DNA from: JAZRUY01 sp045598845
GTDB lineage: Bacteria; Verrucomicrobiota; Lentisphaeria; Victivallales; Victivallaceae
DNA: 19,515 bases
Direction of reading: 5' to 3'
Assembly (NCBI GenBank): GCA_045598845.1
Contig: JAZRUY010000195.1
Coordinates: 1-19,515 of the forward strand
The notes beneath the pieces are model-generated. The model searched no databases, had not been told where the DNA came from, and saw only the letters and a list, made by a program, of their open reading frames with translations. Each line of letters starts with the position of its first letter. Position 1 is the first letter of the stretch. Both the position numbers and the translations under genes were made by a program. Positions 8,424 through 16,016 of this stretch are shown here, one piece after another.

Positions 8424-8715
8424 ATAAAAAAGTCGTGTTCTAATGGTAAGCTAACAACAATCGTGCCAAAAGAGAGAATGTGATACAGAAAACGGAAAAC
8501 AATGTCACTATTTTGAACCGACGGCAATCAACAGCCGCGTTACACACGGCTTATTTGAAATAAACCAATTGTCGGGATTGATCCGGCGTAATATTCCCGC
8601 GGAGTGTAAAAAATATGCCCGGAGAGTCATTAAAAACGCTCCGATATACGGATTTCCGTATATCCCGTGGAAGAAAAAAACTGTCGCCTTGATTGTGAAG
8701 GGAATTGCGCGATGA
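8424..8715 (+). pseudogene. Eroded gene remnant, probably a GT2 glycosyltransferase; start codon apparently lost
   Basis: No intact gene lies between 8402 and 8785, but decayed coding signal does. A strong Shine-Dalgarno (GGAGGAG, 8410-8416) stands 7 nt before ATA 8424, and reading from that codon gives KKSCSNGKLTTIVP, which looks like the first strand of a GT2 enzyme, and then a stop at 8481. A second frame, open from 8455 to TGA 8713-8715 without any ATG, reads LIRRNIPAECKKYARRVIKN then APIYGFPYIPWKK, resembling a basic/aromatic C-terminal tail of a transferase. I infer a start-codon mutation (ATG to ATA), a large internal deletion and frameshifts. The N-terminal match is short, so the family is tentative; the absence of a working gene is much surer. 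Confidence 0.42.
8643..8664. repeat. Perfect 9-bp inverted repeat with 4-nt loop
   Basis: GATATACGG at 8643-8651 and CCGTATATC at 8656-8664 are exact reverse complements around ATTT. No T-run follows on the + strand. On the - strand a short T5 run lies several bases beyond the hairpin, which is too weak for a confident terminator. It falls inside the tail of the decayed gene, where it would encode PIYGFPYIP, so it may be a by-product of that repeated amino-acid pattern. Confidence 0.6.
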
Positions 8716-8785
8716 GCAGGGCAGGGATGTCCTCTTTGTTTAAATAAAAAATGTGAAGACGTATGGTATTTTAAGGAGGAAAACA

Positions 8786-9823
8786 ATGTCGCTTTTTAAG
8801 GGAAAAACACTTTTTATTTCCGGCGGCACCGGCAGTTTCGGCAACGCCGTGCTGAACCGGTTTCTGCAAACCGACATCGGCGAGATCCGCATCTTTTCGC
8901 GCGATGAGAAAAAACAGGATGACATGCGGCATGAATTTCAGCAGCGTCTGCCGGAATTCGCAGACAAAATCCGGTTTTACATCGGCGATGTCCGCGATAT
9001 CGCCAGCGTGAAAAACGCCATGCACGGCGTTGATTTCATCTTTCATGCCGCCGCCCTGAAACAGGTGCCGAGTTGCGAATTTTTTCCGCTGGAAGCGGTT
9101 AAAACCAATGTTTTCGGCACCGATAACGTTCTGACTGCCGCCATTGAAGCCGGAGTCCGGACCGCCATTTGTCTATCCACCGACAAGGCGGCCTATCCGG
9201 TCAATGCCATGGGCACCAGCAAGGCCATGATGGAAAAGGTGGTCGTCGCCAAAAGCCGCACGGTTTCCCCGGACAAAACCAAAATCTGCTGTACCCGCTA
9301 CGGCAACGTGATGTGTTCCCGGGGCAGCGTGATACCATTGTGGATTGAACAGATCAAGGCCGGCAAGCCTATTACCGTCACCGAACCCAAGATGACCCGC
9401 TTCATTATGTCTCTGGAGGAAGCCGTAGATCTGGTCCTTTTCGCTTTTGAAAAGGGTACGAGCGGCGACATCCTCGTTCAGAAAGCCCCAGCCTGCACCA
9501 TTGAAACCCTGGCGAAGGCGGTGACGGATATTTTCGCACCGGAAACGGAAATCCGGGGCATCGGCATCCGCCACGGCGAAAAAATGTACGAAACGCTGCT
9601 TACCAACGAGGAATGCGCCAATGCCGTTGACCTCGGCAATTTCTACCGGGTTCCCTGCGACAAACGCGGCTTGAACTATGACAAGTATTTCATTCACGGG
9701 GATTTGCAGCGCAATGTCCTCACCGAATTCAACAGCAGCAACACGAAATTGCTGAACGTCGCCGAAGTCAAAGAGAAACTCCTTGCCTTGGCGTATATTC
9801 AGCAGGAATTGCAGAATATTTGA
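8786..9823 (+). CDS. UDP-GlcNAc 4,6-dehydratase (inverting, 5-epimerising), CapE/FnlA/WbvB-like SDR
   Basis: The enzyme has 345 residues from ATG 8786, chosen because AAGGAGG (about 8773-8779) precedes it at ideal distance and MSLFKGKTLFISGGTGSFG is the family's usual N-terminus; a longer in-frame ATG at 8753 lacks a ribosome binding site. GGTGSFG is the NAD(P)-binding glycine motif. STDKA at 131-135 and MGTSK at 142-146 show Met in the place of the usual SDR tyrosine (M-x3-K), a feature of the CapE/WbjB/FnlA group. RYGNVMCSRGSVIP and IRHGEKMYETLLTNEE are further family blocks. It converts UDP-GlcNAc to a UDP-2-acetamido-4-keto-6-deoxy-L-hexose, the first step to L-FucNAc, L-RhaNAc or L-QuiNAc. 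GC is about 50%, higher than its flanks. It lies 12 nt before the reductase gene. Confidence 0.92.
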   Translation: MSLFKGKTLFISGGTGSFGNAVLNRFLQTDIGEIRIFSRDEKKQDDMRHEFQQRLPEFADKIRFYIGDVRDIASVKNAMHGVDFIFHAAALKQVPSCEFFPLEAVKTNVFGTDNVLTAAIEAGVRTAICLSTDKAAYPVNAMGTSKAMMEKVVVAKSRTVSPDKTKICCTRYGNVMCSRGSVIPLWIEQIKAGKPITVTEPKMTRFIMSLEEAVDLVLFAFEKGTSGDILVQKAPACTIETLAKAVTDIFAPETEIRGIGIRHGEKMYETLLTNEECANAVDLGNFYRVPCDKRGLNYDKYFIHGDLQRNVLTEFNSSNTKLLNVAEVKEKLLALAYIQQELQNI

Positions 9824-9835
9824 TCAGGAGGAACA

Positions 9836-10690
9836 ATGTATTTTTTGGTCTTGGGATGTAACGGCATGGCCGGGCATTTGATATCTCTGTACCTGCAGGA
9901 ACGCGGTCATCGGGTGCTTGGATTCGGACGAAGAGAATCCGCATATGTAAAAAGTGTTGTCGGCGATGCCGGTAACTTTGCTTTTTTGAAAAAACTGGTT
10001 GAGCAGGAACATTTCGATACGATTATCAACTGCATCGGTTTATTGAACCAAAATGCTGAAAACAACAAGTCCGATGCCGTTTTAATCAATGCGTACTTAC
10101 CGCATTATCTTGCGGAAATTACTTCCGGAACAGATACTCAGGTAATTCAGATGAGCACTGACTGTGTTTTTTCCGGCAAAAACGGACCGTATAAAGAAAC
10201 TGATGTAAAAGACGGTCAAACCTTTTATGACCGGAGTAAAGCATTGGGAGAATTGGAGGATAATAAAAATTTGACGTTGCGGAACTCTATAGTAGGTCCG
10301 GATATAAATAAAGACGGGATCGGACTGTTCAACTGGTTTATGAAGCAAAACGGGATTGTTAACGGTTATACTAAAGCCGTATGGACCGGTCAAAGCACTT
10401 TGCAGTTGGCCAAAACAATGGAGTTCGCGGCCGAAGAAAGAATCAGCGGATTATGTCATGCCGTCCCACCGCAAAGTATCACCAAATATGATTTATTGAA
10501 ACTTTTCAATCATTATTTCCGTCATGATGCGTTGACGATTGTTCCGGTGGAAGGCGCGGCAGCCGACAAGTCACTTCTTCGAACCCGTATCGATAGTCTT
10601 TGCCCGATTCCGGATTATGAAACAATGGTGCGCGAAATGGCGGCATGGGTTTATGCGCATAAATCTATGTATTCTCATTATTTACTCTAA
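9836..10690 (+). CDS. RmlD-like SDR, UDP-4-keto-6-deoxy-HexNAc 4-reductase (WbvR type)
   Basis: The protein has 284 residues. It starts with the glycine-rich NAD(P) motif GCNGMAG (7-13), has MSTDCVFSG (106-114) and the catalytic FYDRSKALGE (Tyr131, Lys135) of RmlD-type reductases, and ends in a short helical tail. AGGAGG at 9826-9831 sets the start. By position between the dehydratase and the 2-epimerase it should reduce the 4-keto intermediate. Its length matters: CapF/WbjC/FnlB proteins of the L-FucNAc route are about 370 residues with a fused C-terminal cupin, which is absent here. The short RmlD-like form is what I know from UDP-L-RhaNAc/L-QuiNAc modules. The product stereochemistry is therefore inferred. 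The gene is more AT-rich than the dehydratase upstream (about 35% GC around 10261-10320). Confidence 0.85.
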   Translation: MYFLVLGCNGMAGHLISLYLQERGHRVLGFGRRESAYVKSVVGDAGNFAFLKKLVEQEHFDTIINCIGLLNQNAENNKSDAVLINAYLPHYLAEITSGTDTQVIQMSTDCVFSGKNGPYKETDVKDGQTFYDRSKALGELEDNKNLTLRNSIVGPDINKDGIGLFNWFMKQNGIVNGYTKAVWTGQSTLQLAKTMEFAAEERISGLCHAVPPQSITKYDLLKLFNHYFRHDALTIVPVEGAAADKSLLRTRIDSLCPIPDYETMVREMAAWVYAHKSMYSHYLL

Positions 10691-10708
10691 AGCAGCACAG
10701 GTGAAAAT

Positions 10709-11836
10709 ATGAAAAAACTTAAATTGATGACTATTTTAGGGACTCGTCCTGAAATCATCAAAATGTCGGAAATCATCAAAAAATGTGATAAATATTTTGA
10801 ACACATCCTGGTTCATACCGGTCAAAATTATGATTATGAACTGAACAAAATTTTCTTTGATGAACTCGGTTTGCGTAAACCGGATTACTATTTGGGGGTC
10901 GTCGGGGAAAATCTTGGACAGACCATGGGCAATGTGATTGCCAAATCCTATGAATTGCTGGTCAAAGAAAATCCGGATGCGTTGATTGTACTCGGCGATA
11001 CCAATTCCTGCCTTTGCGTTGTTGCCGCCAAACGCTTGAAAATTCCGATTTTTCACATGGAAGCCGGCAACCGCTGCAAGGATGAAAACTTGCCGGAGGA
11101 AGTAATTCGCCGGATCGTTGACGTGACAAGCGACGTTAATTTATGCTATTCCGAAAACGCCAGACGTTACATCCTTGATTCCGGCGTCAAACCGGAATAC
11201 ACTTTCGTAGTCGGTTCACCGATGGCGGAAATTTTAACAAAATATAATGATTCTATCAATCGGAGCAAGATTCTTGAACAGCTTAATCTTCAATCAAAAA
11301 AGTTTATTTTGCTTTCTGCTCACCGGGAAGAAAATATTGATATAGAAGAGAATTTCTTCAGTTTGATGAATGCCGTCAACGCAATGGCGGAAAAATATGA
11401 TATGCCAGTAGTATACAGTTGTCACCCGCGGTCGAAAAAGTTCATTGAACAACGCCGTTTTGTTTTTGATAAGCGCGTTGTTCAACATGTGCCGATGGGT
11501 TTTTTTGATTACAATAATCTTCAGAAAAACGCGTTTTGCGTGGTCTCCGACAGCGGCACCATTCCGGAGGAAAGTGCTTATTTCCGATTTCCGGCGGTAT
11601 CAATACGCACTTCAACCGAACGCCCGGAGGCGATAGAAAACGGGGTTTTTGTTATCGGTTCAATTAAGACCGAAAATGTTTTGCAAGCCGTTGAACTTGC
11701 TGTTTCCATGTTCAACAACGGAGACTGCGGCAGTGCGGTGCCGGCTTATCGTGATGAACATGTCAGCGACAAAGTGGTGAAATTGATTCAAAGTTATACC
11801 GGCATTATCAACAAAATGATTTGGCGGAAAGCATAG
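10709..11836 (+). CDS. Non-hydrolysing UDP-N-acetyl-L-hexosamine 2-epimerase (WecB/CapG/FnlC/WbvD family)
   Basis: The enzyme has 375 residues, the normal size. MTILGTRPEIIKM is the N-terminal signature, followed by VHTGQNYDYELN, LIVLGDTNS, the active-site block HMEAGNRCKDENLPEEVIRR, LLSAHREENID and VVSDSGTIPEES, which all match GT-B-fold UDP-HexNAc 2-epimerases. The variant HMEAGNRC (rather than HVEAGLR of WecB/MnaA for UDP-ManNAc) is typical of the CapG/FnlC/WbvD branch that acts on UDP-L-6-deoxyhexosamines. It would catalyse the last step, inverting C2 to give UDP-L-QuiNAc from L-RhaNAc or UDP-L-FucNAc from the L-talo isomer. AGGTGA at 10699-10704 is the ribosome binding site. It lies 18 nt after the reductase and 7 nt before the acyltransferase relic. 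Confidence 0.93.
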   Translation: MKKLKLMTILGTRPEIIKMSEIIKKCDKYFEHILVHTGQNYDYELNKIFFDELGLRKPDYYLGVVGENLGQTMGNVIAKSYELLVKENPDALIVLGDTNSCLCVVAAKRLKIPIFHMEAGNRCKDENLPEEVIRRIVDVTSDVNLCYSENARRYILDSGVKPEYTFVVGSPMAEILTKYNDSINRSKILEQLNLQSKKFILLSAHREENIDIEENFFSLMNAVNAMAEKYDMPVVYSCHPRSKKFIEQRRFVFDKRVVQHVPMGFFDYNNLQKNAFCVVSDSGTIPEESAYFRFPAVSIRTSTERPEAIENGVFVIGSIKTENVLQAVELAVSMFNNGDCGSAVPAYRDEHVSDKVVKLIQSYTGIINKMIWRKA

Positions 11837-11843
11837 CTGAAAA

Positions 11844-12191
11844 ATGGCAACCAGCCAAAAAATTACTTTCATTGTTTATCTCCGGGCATTGGCGGCGTGT
11901 CTGATTACCAACTGTCATTACGAGGTGATTTATCCGCTGAAAATTTTTGCCAACGGCGGACTTTTGGGCGATGTACTGTTTTTTGCGGTCTCCGGTTTGA
12001 CTTTGGAAATCTATCTGGTGCAATTCCCGATTATCCGTTTCTTTAATACCCATACCAGGTTTCCGGTCAACTTCGCGCTTTGCACCGTTTCCATTTTAGC
12101 CGCCGCATTTTTGCTGCATTGCCTTTGCTCATTCATTATGAAATCCGTTCCCCGGGCAGTCCGCCGTCTTAAAATTCAGGAGAAACTATGA
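11844..12191 (+). pseudogene. Acyltransferase family 3 relic with large internal in-frame deletion
   Basis: The open frame has 115 codons, but only the two ends of an acyltransferase-3 protein are present. Residues 1-52 carry VYLRALAACLITNCHY and GGLLGDVLFFAVSGL; residue 53 jumps straight to TLEIYLVQFPIIRFF and the last membrane segment. Compared with the homologous gene at 7442 (about 53% identity over the N-terminal 43 residues, about 55% over 47 C-terminal ones, counted by eye), roughly 210 codons are missing, including the conserved R-x-x-R-x-x-P block and most membrane spans. The deletion is in frame and the stop still overlaps the next start (ATGA at 12188), so translation of the cupin gene remains coupled. 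A functional mini-protein is unlikely but cannot be ruled out. Confidence 0.8.
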
Positions 12192-12619
12192 GCCGTTTTC
12201 AAATCATTGACGGAGATATTTTTGCCGATTCCCGCGGCAGTATTTCCTTTTTGAATCAATTCCGTTTTGACGGAGTCAACCGCTTTTATCTGCTTCATCA
12301 TCCGGACACCTCGGCGCTTCGCGGCTGGAACGGGCATAAGCTGGAGAAAAAATGGTTTTATTGCGTGAAGGGAGCATTCCGTATCGGTCTGGTGGAAATC
12401 GACAACTGGGAGCAGCCTTCCAAAGATCTGCGTCCGGAGATTGTTTCCCTGTCCGACCGGAAAAGCCAGATTATCTGCGTTCCAGCCGGCTGGGCCTCCT
12501 GCATAAAAGCCGAAGTCCCCGATTCCATCCTGCTGGTTTTATCCGGAAAACGTTTTGAGGATGCCATGGCGGTTCCCGACAGTTACCGCTACGATCCCGA
12601 TTACTGGTTCCAATGGTAA
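12188..12619 (+). CDS. Free-standing cupin-fold sugar epimerase/isomerase-like protein
   Basis: The protein has 143 residues. The sequence IIDGDIFADSRGSISFLNQF starts like RmlC/FdtA-related cupins, and RGWNGHKLEKKWFYCVKGAF (Arg45, His50, Glu53) matches the conserved first cupin motif in which the His lies near the active site; VPAGWASCIKA is the second motif. Related proteins are usually annotated as WxcM-like or dTDP-4-dehydrorhamnose 3,5-epimerase-related. Such enzymes invert C3 or move a keto group on 4-keto-6-deoxy sugars. Its place directly behind the UDP-L-HexNAc module, whose reductase lacks the fused cupin found in CapF, suggests that it acts on that intermediate, but this is inference. 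AGGAGA at 12178-12183 supports the start. The catalytic details of RmlC are not conserved enough to predict a reaction. Confidence 0.7.
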   Translation: MSRFQIIDGDIFADSRGSISFLNQFRFDGVNRFYLLHHPDTSALRGWNGHKLEKKWFYCVKGAFRIGLVEIDNWEQPSKDLRPEIVSLSDRKSQIICVPAGWASCIKAEVPDSILLVLSGKRFEDAMAVPDSYRYDPDYWFQW

Positions 12620-12631
12620 GCGGTAAAGTTG

Positions 12632-13435
12632 ATGCCGACTACGGAAAAATACCATAAACTTCTGCGCTGGAGCCGTTCCGGCAGGGAAATTACGCCACGG
12701 ATGCTGACGGCGGGACTGCTGGCCTGTTTCCTCATTGCCGCCGCCGTCCGTATATATGCCTGGCATGTCGAGCCTGTTCCTTCCAGGGACGGCATTAACT
12801 ACATCCGGCGGGCCCTGTTAATCCGGGAACAGCGTTCCGGCGGTTGTCCGGAAAAACTTTATCCCCCCGTACTGCCCACTCCGCATTACCTTTATTCCGC
12901 TTACTTGTCCCTGAACCTTTTTTCGCTCACTCCCCGCGCCCTGGGGGCGGGCACCAATATCCTTCTGGGATCTTTGCTGCCGCTCCTTATCGGCGGGATT
13001 TCCCGGCTTCTGTGGAAACGGCGGGATCCGGTTCTGATTTGCGCCTTGCTGGCGGCGGTTTTTCCGCCATGGGTGGACTGGAGTATCGAGATACAGCGGG
13101 AAATTCCGCACCTTTTTTTCAACTGCTGCTTTTTTCTGTCACTGCTGCTTTATTGGAGAAAAAAATCCCGGTGCCGGTGCGCCGCCGCCATGGGCGGATT
13201 CAGCGCGTTCAGCCTGATCACCCGGTATGAGGGCGGAGAGACCGTTTTGCTGTCTTTGGTCTGGTTTGCATATCTGTTGTGGAAATCCCCGTCAAAATTA
13301 AAAATTTTACTGCATGGCGCTGTTATGTTTGCCGTTATGTCCGCCGTGCTTCTGCTGATTTCATCGGCGGCCGGTTTTTCGCCATTGTTTTTCCGGGAAT
13401 ATTTCTGCCGGAAAGCGGCCGGATTGATCCCGTGA
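12632..13435 (+). pseudogene. GT39/ArnT-like membrane glycosyltransferase, N-terminal fragment
   Basis: The fragment has 267 codons from ATG 12632; an in-frame TTG three bases earlier is less likely. It is a polytopic membrane protein. After the first span comes VEPVPSRDGINYIRRALL, with the Arg-Asp pair in the first periplasmic loop that is typical of GT-C enzymes of the ArnT/PMT (GT39) type, then LYPPVLPTPHYLYSAY, FPPWVDWSIEIQREIPHLFF and LITRYEGGE. Such enzymes transfer sugars from a polyprenyl-phosphate carrier in the periplasm. The frame ends abruptly at TGA 13433-13435. The next frame (13434 onward) continues as CLFRILFHPVIRDVSNEKK, good coding sequence for the same protein, so I read this as a +1 frameshift, not a real C-terminus. 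Fragment two follows at 13474. About six to seven membrane spans are in this part. Confidence 0.7.
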
Positions 13436-13473
13436 TTGTCTGTTCAGGATACTGTTCCACCCGGTAATCCGCG

Positions 13474-14625
13474 ATGTGTCAAATGAAAAAAAAGCCGGAT
13501 TTTCTGAAAAAATATATTTGCGCTGAACCCCTCGCTTTTCTGCTGACCGGCGGCGGATTCATGGTTTTCTGGCGTGCCGTGTCGGAAATTTCCTCCAGCC
13601 GCTACTGGGCTTCGGTCTGGATTCCCGTGATTCTTCTGCCCGGCTGGTTTCTCGGCATCAGGCAACTCGGATTGCGTTTGCCCCGCATCCTGTTCATAAT
13701 TCTGTTTTTTGCTTTTCTGGGCAAAGATTTTCATCTGAACCGGAATAACCGCGCCGTTATTGACGCCGCTTCAGTCATAACCGCGGATGCCGGAAATTAC
13801 CGGCGCGCGTTTATCGCCGAATCCGACAGTTCCGACATTCTGACGCAAATCGGCTTTTTTACCCGCCTGCCGGTTCTTCCCCGCCGGCCCCTGCGTCAGT
13901 TTGCGGCCGTCGGAGGCTCTGCGATTGGACTTTACGATGTCTGTTATTTGGTTACCGATGAAAAAATATCCGACCATGAAAAAACGGAAAAGATGCTGAC
14001 TCAGGCCGGAGCGGAACTTATTTTTGCCCGGGATAAAGATCTGCACCATAAAAAACAAATCCGGGTTTATCGCCGGAAGATTCCGGAAGGGTCAGGAATA
14101 TTGCCGGTAACCGGCGAATTGTGCCCCAACGGCGGTTTTGAAAAAGTTTCCCCGCGGGGAGCTTTTTTGTTCCCGGAAACGTATGTTCCCTGCCATGGAG
14201 TTGCCGCGGACTGCACCGTCCGTTCCGGCGCGGAAGCGATTTCCGGACAACATTCCTTTTACTGCCGTTCCGCCGGACAGCGGGATATTTATTCGGCACA
14301 GGTGCCGCCGCCCGGAAATGACTGTACCATAGTTTTCACGGTAAAGAGCGTGAAAACCGCACAAATCGCCTTTTCTATTTGGAAATTTGATGACAAAGGG
14401 GTATTGATCGCCCGGGAAGCGGTCCTTGATGCCGTTTTGCCTGATGAAACAGTACAGCACCAGTTTCAAATACCCTACCGCGCTGAACTGTACGCTGATG
14501 CGGCTCAAATCCGCTGTTATTGGTCAATAGTCGCTCCTTACGGCGTTTTAATTGATGATTTCGGTGTTTCAAATCAAATATCGGCTTCCAAATGTAATCA
14601 TCGTAAATTTGTCGGGGAAAAATGA
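13474..14625 (+). pseudogene. GT39-like glycosyltransferase, C-terminal fragment with carbohydrate-binding-like domain
   Basis: The frame has 383 codons. No ribosome binding site precedes ATG 13474 or 13483, and the first residues are out of frame with the preceding coding stretch by one base at an A8 run (13486-13493); with seven A's the two parts join as NEKKPDFLKKYICAEP. The first ~90 residues contain the last membrane spans of a GT-C protein, including SSRYWASVWIPVILLPGWFL, the R-Y-x4-P block seen near the end of the membrane domain. Residues about 100-190 form a periplasmic part with FIAESDSSDIL and VCYLVTDEK. From about residue 209, CPNGGFEKVSPRG opens a beta-rich stretch like CBM4/9-type sandwiches (NGGFE, then GQHSFYC and VFTVKSVK). 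Taken with 12632, the ancestral protein would have had about 660 residues. The end overlaps the fucosidase start by 4 nt. Confidence 0.68.
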
Positions 14626-16016
14626 AAAAGTTGATAATTTTGTTTATGCCGGTGTTAACGGCAGTATGCGGAGTTTGTTTCGCCAGTGAAACGCAAATTG
14701 ATTCATCTTCTCCGCCGTCAGTCCGCCCGCATGGTGATATCAGGTGGTTCCGCGATGCCGGATTCGGCATGTTTATACATTGGGGTATTTATTCCGTTCC
14801 CGCGCGTCATGAATGGGTTCAGGCGGCAGAAACTATTCCCCATGAGAAATACCGGAAATACCTTGACGCCTTCAATCCTGATTTGTTCAATCCCGTTGAA
14901 TGGGCTCAAGCCGCAAAACGCGCCGGCATGAAATATGTTGTTTTTACCGCCAAACATCACGACGGCTTTTGTATGTTTGACAGCAAATATACTGATTACA
15001 AATGCACCAATACTCCGGCGAAATGCGATATTTTACGCCGGGTGATTGATGCTTTCCGGGATGCCGGATTGCGTATCGGAATTTACTATTCCCTCATTGA
15101 CTGGCATCATCCGCAATACGTTGTTGATGATTGTTTCGGCCCGTATTCCAGAATCGGCAAGGATAAGCTGGCGGAAATGAATTCAGACAGAAATATGCAT
15201 CTGTATGCGCAATATGTCCGCAATCAGATTACCGAACTTTTGACTGATTACGGAAAAATCGATGAGTTGTGGTTTGACTATTGCTACGGCAATCCCGAAG
15301 ATATACTGCACGGCAAAGGACCTGAACACTTTGAATCGGTTCAATTACTGAAATTGGCGCGTTCATTACAGCCGGATATTATTATCAATGACCGCGCCGG
15401 CATTCCGGAGGACGCGGATATTGCTACTCCGGAACAATATACTCCGGATCAAGGCATGGTTGACCGGCATGGAAAACCGGTCGCATGGGAAAATTGTCAG
15501 ACTTTTTCCGGTTCCTGGGGCTATCATCGGGATGAAATGACCTGGAAATCTCCGGAACAATGTGTGAAAATGCTGATAGATGTTGTATCCCGCGGGGGAA
15601 ATTTGCTGATGAACGTCGGCCCTACGGCCCGCGGTTATTTCGACCATCGCGCCATGGCGTGCCTTAATGCCTATGCCGACTGGATGAAATATTGCAGCGC
15701 CTCAATTTACGGTTGCGGTCATGCCCCGCGATTAGTCGCTCCGGACAATTGCCGTTATACCTACAATTCCCGGACAAAGAAGTTGTATCTGCATATTTAT
15801 TCATGGCCCTCCGGGCATATAACTGTAAAAAAAATGGCCGGCAAGATTACTTTCGTCCGTTTTCTTCATGACGGCAGTGAAATAAGAATACAAGAGTACA
15901 AGAATCGCACATTGCAGCAAAATGCCGATGCCGATGATGTCGTTTTTGAACTTCCGGTACAAAAGCCTCCCGTTTTAGTTCCGGTTATTGAAATCTCCCT
16001 TAAAGACCAACTGTGA
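14622..16016 (+). CDS. Secreted alpha-L-fucosidase, glycoside hydrolase family 29
   Basis: The protein has 464 residues. An N-terminal signal peptide (MKKLIILFMPVLTAVCGVCF, cleavage probable near residue 21) sends it out of the cytoplasm; no lipobox is evident. GH29 landmarks are WFRDAGFGMFIHWGIYS (42-58), KYVVFTAKHHDGFCMFDSK (104-122) with the paired histidines at 112-113, YYSLIDWHHP (155-164), and DELWFDY (214-220), where Asp219 is the expected retaining nucleophile. FSGSWGYHRDE and RGGNLLMNVGPTARG close the barrel. It releases L-fucose from glycans in the periplasm or outside. Finding a hydrolase inside a biosynthesis locus, together with a fucosyltransferase-like gene at 5369, suggests trimming or turnover of the made polymer, or simple scavenging. 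Start ATG 14622 overlaps the preceding fragment (ATGA). The family assignment is very secure; the natural substrate is not. Confidence 0.95.
   Translation: MKKLIILFMPVLTAVCGVCFASETQIDSSSPPSVRPHGDIRWFRDAGFGMFIHWGIYSVPARHEWVQAAETIPHEKYRKYLDAFNPDLFNPVEWAQAAKRAGMKYVVFTAKHHDGFCMFDSKYTDYKCTNTPAKCDILRRVIDAFRDAGLRIGIYYSLIDWHHPQYVVDDCFGPYSRIGKDKLAEMNSDRNMHLYAQYVRNQITELLTDYGKIDELWFDYCYGNPEDILHGKGPEHFESVQLLKLARSLQPDIIINDRAGIPEDADIATPEQYTPDQGMVDRHGKPVAWENCQTFSGSWGYHRDEMTWKSPEQCVKMLIDVVSRGGNLLMNVGPTARGYFDHRAMACLNAYADWMKYCSASIYGCGHAPRLVAPDNCRYTYNSRTKKLYLHIYSWPSGHITVKKMAGKITFVRFLHDGSEIRIQEYKNRTLQQNADADDVVFELPVQKPPVLVPVIEISLKDQL

Noticed and set aside
13279..13467. Overlapping + strand frame at the end of the first GT39 fragment
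   Set aside because: It reads as out-of-frame translation of membrane-coding sequence; the continuation CLFRILFHPVIRDVSN in another frame is more convincing.
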